Shown in pieces: positions 15,836 through 20,168 of a stretch of DNA of 20,168 nt. Under the pieces are notes generated by a model. That model saw only the letters and a list, made by a program, of their open reading frames with translations. It was not told the DNA's origin and searched no databases. Origin of the DNA: an uncultured Sulfitobacter sp. (lineage in GTDB: Bacteria; Pseudomonadota; Alphaproteobacteria; Rhodobacterales; Rhodobacteraceae); NCBI GenBank assembly GCA_937923365.1, contig CALAIJ010000012.1, positions 1-20,168 of the forward strand. The letters are read 5' to 3'. The stretch's first letter is position 1. Every line of letters begins with the position of its first letter. A program made the position numbers and the translations under genes.

Positions 15836-17141
15836 CTTTTTGCTCCCCGGATTGGGCGGGGCGGGTCTTGCCTGCGGTCTGGCTGTCGCATCGATGTATC
15901 ACAATTCGGGTGAGGCCAGGATCGCCCTGCTGGAGGAGCGCCTTGCGCAGGTTGAGGGGCATGAAACCTCTGCGCGCAAACTGGCAAAGGAAGAAGCCGC
16001 CCGCGCCACCAGCCTTGAAGCGAAGGTGCAAGAGGTTCAGGCCGCCGCCGCAGAGCGGATCGCAACCGGTGTAAACCTGACCGCACCTGCGCCTGTGCCC
16101 GACGGAACGCTTGGCATTGGCCGTGTCGCGCAGGCAGAAGAAATCGCGGCATGGGACGTCGATGTGCTGCCCGATGGCCGGGGCTTGCCACAAGGGACAG
16201 GCAACGCCTTTGACGGCGAAGAGATCTTCGCGGACAGATGCGCGTCCTGCCATGGCGACTTTGCCGAGGGCGTGGACAATTGGCCGGTTCTGGCAGGTGG
16301 TTTTGACACGCTGGGCGACAAGGATCCGGTCAAGACGGTAGGGTCCTACTGGCCGCATCTGTCGACGGTTTACGATTACGTTTACCGCTCCATGCCCTTT
16401 GGTGAGGCGGGCACGCTGACCCCTGATGAGACCTACGCGATCGTGGCCTATATCCTCTATTCCAATGATCTGATCGATGACGAATTCGAGCTGACCCATG
16501 AGAACCTTGGCGCGTTCGAGATGCACAACAAGGACGGGTTCATCGTGGATGACCGCATCGCCCGCGAGCATTCCGCATGGCGTGCCGCGCCCTGCATGGA
16601 GAATTGCAAGGAAGAGACCCGCGTGACCATGCGGTCTGTGTTCCTGGTGGGCACCCCACCCGAAGGAGGCACGGAATCGGTGATGAACACGGCCACCGCC
16701 GAGGGCTTGCCGTCCTTCACAGCCGAAGGGCCTTCGTTCATTCCCGCCGCAGCCCCCAAAGCCGAGGAAGACGCGCAGGCAGCCCCCGCGCCCGAAGAAG
16801 ACCAAGCGGCAGATGAAGGCACCCAGCTTGCCGCCGCTGGCGAGAAGGTCTTCAGAAAGTGCAAAGCCTGTCACGAAGTCGGGGCCGGGGCCAAGAACAA
16901 GTCCGGCCCGCAGTTGAACGGGTTGTTGGGCCGCACGATGGGCGCGGTCGACGGGTTCGCCTATTCCAAGGCGTTTCAGGCCGCATTTGAGGAAGGCCGC
17001 ATCTGGGATGAAGACGCCTTGGCCGCGTTCCTCGCGAAACCCAAGGGGTTCATGAAAGGCACCAAGATGTTGTTTTCCGGTCTGCGCAAAGAGGCGGATG
17101 TGACCGCGATCACCGAATACCTCAAGACAGCGACAGAGTGA
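15819..17141 (+). CDS. soxD: SoxD, dihaem c-type cytochrome subunit of sulfane dehydrogenase
   Basis: This 440-residue electron acceptor of SoxC has a hydrophobic N-terminal segment (residues 5-26) that is a signal peptide or uncleaved anchor. A charged, Ala/Glu-rich stretch (31-81) looks like coiled coil. Cytochrome domain 1 has CASCH (141-145) and a possible Met192 ligand (RSMPFG). A flexible Ala/Pro/Glu linker follows (~305-335). Class I cytochrome domain 2 has CKACH (348-352) and a GTKMLFSG Met ligand. The start at 15819 overlaps soxC by 17 bases and follows GGAAGGGG; the open frame extends further upstream only as an out-of-frame reading of soxC. Domain 2 is closely related to the first domain of the next gene product, SoxE. 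Confidence 0.95.
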   Translation: MSKSLNFLLPGLGGAGLACGLAVASMYHNSGEARIALLEERLAQVEGHETSARKLAKEEAARATSLEAKVQEVQAAAAERIATGVNLTAPAPVPDGTLGIGRVAQAEEIAAWDVDVLPDGRGLPQGTGNAFDGEEIFADRCASCHGDFAEGVDNWPVLAGGFDTLGDKDPVKTVGSYWPHLSTVYDYVYRSMPFGEAGTLTPDETYAIVAYILYSNDLIDDEFELTHENLGAFEMHNKDGFIVDDRIAREHSAWRAAPCMENCKEETRVTMRSVFLVGTPPEGGTESVMNTATAEGLPSFTAEGPSFIPAAAPKAEEDAQAAPAPEEDQAADEGTQLAAAGEKVFRKCKACHEVGAGAKNKSGPQLNGLLGRTMGAVDGFAYSKAFQAAFEEGRIWDEDALAAFLAKPKGFMKGTKMLFSGLRKEADVTAITEYLKTATE

Positions 17142-17149
17142 TGTAACTG

Positions 17150-17836
17150 ATGAACGCCCTTTTCCCTTTCGTGATGGCCGTGGCTTCGCTCGTTGGGGCG
17201 GGGGTCTTGGCCCAAGACCTTGGCGACGCCAAGCGCGGCCAACAGGTGTTCAAGAAATGCGCCAGTTGTCACATGGTCGGACCAGAGGCGCGCAACCGTG
17301 TCGGCCCCCCGCTGAACAACATCCTTTCTGCCAAGGCAGGAAGTGTCGCCGATTTCAGATACTCCAAGGCGCTGCGGGCGGCCGCCGATGACGGGCTGCA
17401 CTGGACCGCTGAAACGCTGGACGGTTTTCTGGCAGACCCCAAAGGCGTCATTCCCAAAACCAAGATGAGTTTTCGCGGGCTTAAGGCCGAAGCCGACCGC
17501 GTTGATGTGATCGCCTACCTCGAGACGTTTTCAGGCGGCAGCATGGCTGCACAGGTTGACGCAGGTTTCACGGTCGATGCTGCCATCCTCGCCATTGAGG
17601 GGGATGTGGAATACGGCGAGTACCTCGCCAGTGAATGCACCACATGCCACCAGACAAGTGGCAGTAACGACGGCATCCCCGGCATTACCGGTTGGGAGAC
17701 GGCAGATTTCGTCACCGCCATGCACGCCTACAAGGCAAAACACCGAGAGAACCCTGTGATGCAGATGGTCACAGGGCGGCTTAGCAACGAAGAGATCGCG
17801 GCACTTGCCGCATATTTCAAGACCCTCGACAACTGA
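17150..17836 (+). CDS. soxE: SoxE, dihaem c-type cytochrome partner of SoxF
   Basis: This 228-residue periplasmic cytochrome has a Sec signal peptide (1-21, GVLAQD). Haem motif 1 is CASCH (37-41) with M106 as likely ligand (KTKMSFRG); haem motif 2 is CTTCH (163-167). The N-terminal domain is a class I cytochrome closely resembling the C-terminal domain of SoxD. The C-terminal domain resembles the cytochrome subunit of flavocytochrome c sulfide dehydrogenase. It should accept electrons from SoxF. It starts 8 nt after the soxD stop with only a weak ribosome site, which suggests coupling to soxD translation. soxF follows after 22 bp. Confidence 0.93.
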   Translation: MNALFPFVMAVASLVGAGVLAQDLGDAKRGQQVFKKCASCHMVGPEARNRVGPPLNNILSAKAGSVADFRYSKALRAAADDGLHWTAETLDGFLADPKGVIPKTKMSFRGLKAEADRVDVIAYLETFSGGSMAAQVDAGFTVDAAILAIEGDVEYGEYLASECTTCHQTSGSNDGIPGITGWETADFVTAMHAYKAKHRENPVMQMVTGRLSNEEIAALAAYFKTLDN

Positions 17837-17858
17837 GGGCACAACGGGAGGACTGAAC

Positions 17859-19124
17859 ATGACGCTAGACAGAAGATTATTCCTTGGGACATCCGCTGCG
17901 GCGGTTGCAACGCTGGCCGCTCCGATGGTGCGCGCAGACGGCCACGGCAAACCACGTGTGGTGGTCATTGGTGGCGGTGCAGGTGGTGCCACAGCCGCGC
18001 GGTACATCGCCAAGGACAGCAAGGGGGCAGTGGACGTCACGCTGATCGAACCTTCGCGGATGTATTACACCTGCTTCTTCTCGAACCTCTATCTGGGTGG
18101 TTTCAAAGAGATCGACGACATTGGCCATTCCTACGGCACCTTGGCCACGGGCGGCGTGAATGTTGTGCATGACTGGGCCATCGGGGTGGACCGCGATGCC
18201 AAGACGGTCTCGCTCGCGGGGGGGGCCACGGTTGCCTACGACAAACTGATCCTCAGCCCCGGTATCGACTTTGTCGAAGGGGCAGTGGAAGGTTGGGACC
18301 TGAATGCGCAAAACGCGATGCCGCATGCTTACAAAGCCGGTTCGCAGTCCGAACTGCTGAAGGCGCAGCTGATGGCGATGCCCGAAGGCGGGACATTTGC
18401 CATGGTCGCCCCGCCAAATCCCTATCGCTGCCCTCCGGGACCTTACGAGCGGGTTTCGATGGTTGCCCACTTCCTCAAGAACAACAACCCGACGGCCAAG
18501 ATCATCGTCGCCGACCCCAAGCCGAAATTCTCCAAGATGGCGCTGTTCCAAGAGGGCTGGGCCGATCACTACGAGGGTATGATCGACTGGATCGGCGAGG
18601 ACTTTGGCGGGGGCAGTGTATCCGTGGATCCCGATGCCATGACCGTCACCATCGACGGTGAAGAGACCAAAGTTGACGTTTGCAATGTAATCCCCGCGAT
18701 GAAAGCAGGGCGCATTGCTGAGCTTGCCGGTGTTACGGATGGCAACTGGGCGCCAGTGAACGCAATCGACATGTCGACCAAGGCAGACCCTGATGTCTAC
18801 GTGCTGGGCGATGCCTCCCAGCAAGGGGATATGCCCAAGTCGGGCTTTTCGGCCAACTCGCAGGCAAAGGTCTGTGCCAATGCGGTACGCGGTGCGCTGA
18901 CAGGATCCAAGGTGTTCCCTGCCAAGTTCTCCAACACCTGTTGGTCGCTGATCGACACCAATGACGGCGTCAAGGTTGGTGCCACCTACGAGGCGACAGA
19001 CGAGAAGATTGCCAAGGTTGACGGCTTCATCTCCCAAACGGGCGAAAGCGCCGATACGCGCAAAGCCACCTACGAGGAATCAGAAGGCTGGTATGCAGGT
19101 ATCACAGCTGACATGTTTGGCTGA
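17859..19124 (+). CDS. soxF: SoxF, flavoprotein of the flavocytochrome c sulfide dehydrogenase type
   Basis: This 421-residue FAD enzyme is exported by a twin-arginine signal (LDRRLFLGTSAAAVATLAAP). The FAD Rossmann motif is VVVIGGGAGGATAARYI (34-50). C72 in MYYTCFFSNLYLGG is in the position of the cysteine that links FAD covalently in FCSD. C191 (PYRCPPGPYERV) and C361 (SNTCWSLI) correspond to the redox-active disulfide. The second FAD motif is VYVLGDAS (313-320). It oxidises sulfide with SoxE as electron acceptor; in Paracoccus it also accelerates the Sox system. The start at 17859 follows GGGAGGA; an in-frame ATG 18 codons upstream lies inside soxE. Confidence 0.95.
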   Translation: MTLDRRLFLGTSAAAVATLAAPMVRADGHGKPRVVVIGGGAGGATAARYIAKDSKGAVDVTLIEPSRMYYTCFFSNLYLGGFKEIDDIGHSYGTLATGGVNVVHDWAIGVDRDAKTVSLAGGATVAYDKLILSPGIDFVEGAVEGWDLNAQNAMPHAYKAGSQSELLKAQLMAMPEGGTFAMVAPPNPYRCPPGPYERVSMVAHFLKNNNPTAKIIVADPKPKFSKMALFQEGWADHYEGMIDWIGEDFGGGSVSVDPDAMTVTIDGEETKVDVCNVIPAMKAGRIAELAGVTDGNWAPVNAIDMSTKADPDVYVLGDASQQGDMPKSGFSANSQAKVCANAVRGALTGSKVFPAKFSNTCWSLIDTNDGVKVGATYEATDEKIAKVDGFISQTGESADTRKATYEESEGWYAGITADMFG

Positions 19125-19133
19125 CTGAAACGA

Positions 19134-19157
19134 CCCTGGCCCGACATCGGGCCGGGG
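19134..19157 (+). terminator. Strong GC-rich hairpin between soxF and the DUF302 gene
   Basis: CCCTGGCCCGA (19134-19144) and TCGGGCCGGGG (19147-19157) form an 11-pair stem with one wobble; in practice ten pairs close a four-base loop. No T-run follows, so it may be a processing or mRNA-stabilising structure, or a partial terminator, setting the level of the downstream gene. Confidence 0.45.
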
Positions 19158-19177
19158 TATTCCCTTGGGGGGCTGCG

Positions 19178-19621
19178 ATGGCTTGGCGAAACGTAATGTG
19201 TTCTTTGGCGCTGGGCCTTTGGGTTGCCGCGCCCAGTGCCGCGGATGAAGCACCCCTGGTGAAAATCTACGACGGTAGTTTCGAAGACGCCACCTTCGCC
19301 GTCGAAAGCGCGATTGTCGGGCAAGGTCTGGTCATCGATTTTGTCAGTCATACCGGCGAGATGTTGAACCGGACAGCTGCCGACGTGGGCAGCAGCGCAA
19401 AGATATTTGAGGCTGCCGACATCTTTTTGTTCTGTTCGGCTGTCGTGTCACGGGAAGTGATGGAGGCGGACCCAATGAACATCCAGCACTGCCCTTACGC
19501 GATTTTTGTCGCGGAACGTGAAGGCAAAGTGATGATCGGGCATCGCAACTACCCAGACGGGCCCATGCAAAAGGTACAGACCCTGTTGCAAGGGATCGTC
19601 GCTGAGGCAATTGAATTTTGA
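19178..19621 (+). CDS. Secreted DUF302-family protein
   Basis: This 147-residue protein has a Sec signal peptide (MAWRNVMCSLALGLWVAAPSAA, cleavage before DEAP). The rest fits the DUF302 fold as I recognise it: VIDFVSHTGEMLNRTAADVG near the middle, then the hallmark FLFCSAVVSREVMEADP, NIQHCPYAIFVAE and GHRNYPDG. Two cysteines (in LFCSA and QHCPY) could form a redox or sulfur-binding pair. Function is unknown; similar genes occur beside sox or sulfur-oxidation loci, and here it takes the place of the soxGH genes of Paracoccus. A G-rich ribosome site precedes the start, 53 bp after soxF and behind a strong hairpin. A role in periplasmic sulfur chemistry is only inference. Confidence 0.78.
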   Translation: MAWRNVMCSLALGLWVAAPSAADEAPLVKIYDGSFEDATFAVESAIVGQGLVIDFVSHTGEMLNRTAADVGSSAKIFEAADIFLFCSAVVSREVMEADPMNIQHCPYAIFVAEREGKVMIGHRNYPDGPMQKVQTLLQGIVAEAIEF

Positions 19622-19689
19622 CGGACTGCCGCAGGGCCCCTTTGAGAACGTCTGCCAAGCCGCCCGGGCGTCAAAGGCGCTTTGATCGC

Positions 19690-19724
19690 GACCTGAACCA
19701 ATTTGCGTGATTGGTCAGCAGGTC
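19690..19724. repeat. Two-part hairpin in the post-sox intergenic region
   Basis: GACCTG (19690-19695) pairs with CAGGTC (19719-19724), and ACCAAT (19697-19702) with ATTGGT (19710-19715), leaving a 7-nt loop and a small asymmetric bulge. It may be the 3' end structure of the sox mRNA, an operator, or part of a small RNA. No T-run follows. Confidence 0.4.
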
Positions 19725-19839
19725 ATTCCGGATCATCACATGTCCCCCTGCTCAACGCGCTGACAGTGCCCAAAAGGATCGCGCGGCTGAGGATCACGCC
19801 AATGGATGGCTGCGCAGTTTTTGCGGTTTGCGCAAATTA

Positions 19840-19857
19840 GGACGGAATGTTCCGCCC
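19840..19857. promoter_or_regulatory. Inverted repeat upstream of the second permease
   Basis: GGACGGAATGTTCCGCCC (19840-19857) has seven of eight pairs matched around a TG centre, with a perfect CGGAA-TG-TTCCG core (19843-19854). It lies about 160 bp before the permease start. An operator role is possible but unsupported by a visible promoter. Confidence 0.3.
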
Positions 19858-20016
19858 AATCTGTGAATGTGGAAAGGGCAAGAGCCTGATGCTGCGATCG
19901 CAGGGAAAGTGTCCCGCTAATGGCGGTAATTCGCAACTATTGTTCCAGTTTGCGGCCTTCCATTCCCTGATATTGGGACTAGATACCTCCTGCGCGCGAC
20001 GCAAAAGGAGAGCCCC

Positions 20017-20168
20017 ATGCTTTTGGAAAACCTGCGATTCGACCTGCCTGTCCAAACGGTCCATGTGATCTTTGGGCTTATCTTGGGTCTGGCCTTTGGT
20101 GCGGCGGCGCAAATCTCGAAATTCTGTCTGCGGCGTGCAGTGGCAGGTGATGCGGGCGCGGACAGTTC
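20017..20168 (+). CDS. YeeE/YedE-family permease, 5' end only
   Basis: The first 50 residues of a membrane protein run off the right edge. After a short start (MLLENLRFDLPVQTVHVIFG) comes GLILGLAFGAAAQISKFC. This is the YeeE/YedE N-terminal signature and parallels GLIGGIALGLAARIGRFC of the soxT-like permease at the other end of the cluster, including the cysteine. AAAGGAGA precedes the start at 20017. It is probably a second sulfur-compound transporter. Because of the 395-bp gap it may have its own promoter. Whether it is a one-half or full-length YeeE protein cannot be seen. Confidence 0.8.
   Translation, partial: MLLENLRFDLPVQTVHVIFGLILGLAFGAAAQISKFCLRRAVAGDAGADS

Larger units (their letters stand above)
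19622..20016. other. Intergenic region with several inverted repeats
   Basis: This region of 395 bp has no credible gene on either strand. The visible structures are: palindrome CGCCCGGGCG (19661-19670) next to TCAAAG-GCG-CTTTGA (19671-19685); a two-part hairpin (19690-19724) with GACCTG/CAGGTC outside and ACCAAT/ATTGGT inside; TTTGCGCAAA near 19828-19837; and an inverted repeat centred on CGGAATGTTCCG (19843-19854). The left half probably ends the sox transcript, though no T-run is present. The right half should hold the promoter of the next permease gene. Confidence 0.5.

Noticed and set aside
15795..16874. 359-codon open frame antisense to soxD
   Set aside because: It mirrors the high-GC third positions of soxD, has no recognisable motif and no ribosome site, and would span the soxC/soxD junction.
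17877..19037. 386-codon open frame antisense to soxF
   Set aside because: soxF is an unmistakable gene with all FCSD motifs. The antisense frame is a GC-bias shadow with no family resemblance.
19837..20112. 91-codon minus-strand frame in the gap before the second permease
   Set aside because: It overlaps the permease start, its predicted product is basic and low in structure, and it has no ribosome site or recognisable motif.

Overview
The window looks like a chromosomal segment from a marine alphaproteobacterium of the Rhodobacteraceae (Roseobacter group). The base composition is GC-rich. The gene order soxS/R/T divergent from soxVWXYZABCDEF is the classical Paracoccus/Roseobacter thiosulfate-oxidation (Sox) cluster. 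Large RTX-repeat secreted proteins are also common in this group. The assignment rests on gene content and protein recognition only; no database search was run.

Layout. (1) Positions 1-1030, minus strand: the 5' third of kbl (threonine catabolism) preceded by an XRE-cupin regulator. The gap between them carries a 20-bp-phased repeat and palindromes that look like an operator. (2) Positions 1193-7225: two large RTX (glycine/aspartate-rich calcium-binding) proteins transcribed divergently from a 399-bp intergenic region, with homologous C-terminal parts. That region holds an 18-bp perfect inverted repeat overlapping a stem-loop. (3) Positions 7259-9097, minus strand: soxT-like YeeE/YedE permease, soxR repressor and soxS thioredoxin, transcribed in the order soxS-soxR-soxT. 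(4) Positions 9180-19124, plus strand: soxV, W, X, Y, Z, A, B, C, D, E, F. (5) Positions 19178-19621: a secreted DUF302-type protein. A 395-bp gap with several inverted repeats follows, then the start of a second YeeE/YedE permease running off the window.

How it works together. SoxAX (c-type cytochromes) couples thiosulfate to the C-terminal cysteine of the SoxYZ carrier. SoxB (dimanganese hydrolase) releases sulfate. SoxCD (molybdoenzyme plus dihaem cytochrome) oxidises the bound sulfane sulfur. SoxEF is a flavocytochrome c sulfide dehydrogenase-type pair. SoxV (CcdA-like) with thioredoxins SoxW and SoxS handles periplasmic thiol reduction. YeeE/YedE permeases on both sides of the cluster probably move sulfur compounds. 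SoxR (ArsR family) is the likely repressor.

The most informative non-coding findings are regulatory. The soxS-soxV gap holds two near-consensus sigma70-type promoters whose -10 boxes overlap, straddled by an ArsR-type inverted repeat. A better match lies between soxW and soxX. An unexpected terminator plus palindrome between soxA and soxB shares a decamer with the soxS-soxV site. The promoter geometry also implies that soxS starts at a GTG at 9097 and not at the upstream ATGs. I see no tRNA, rRNA, CRISPR array, insertion sequence or phage gene. The Sox pathway itself is known. The less explained parts are the RTX pair with its intergenic region, the soxA-soxB regulatory node, and the DUF302/permease end of the cluster.
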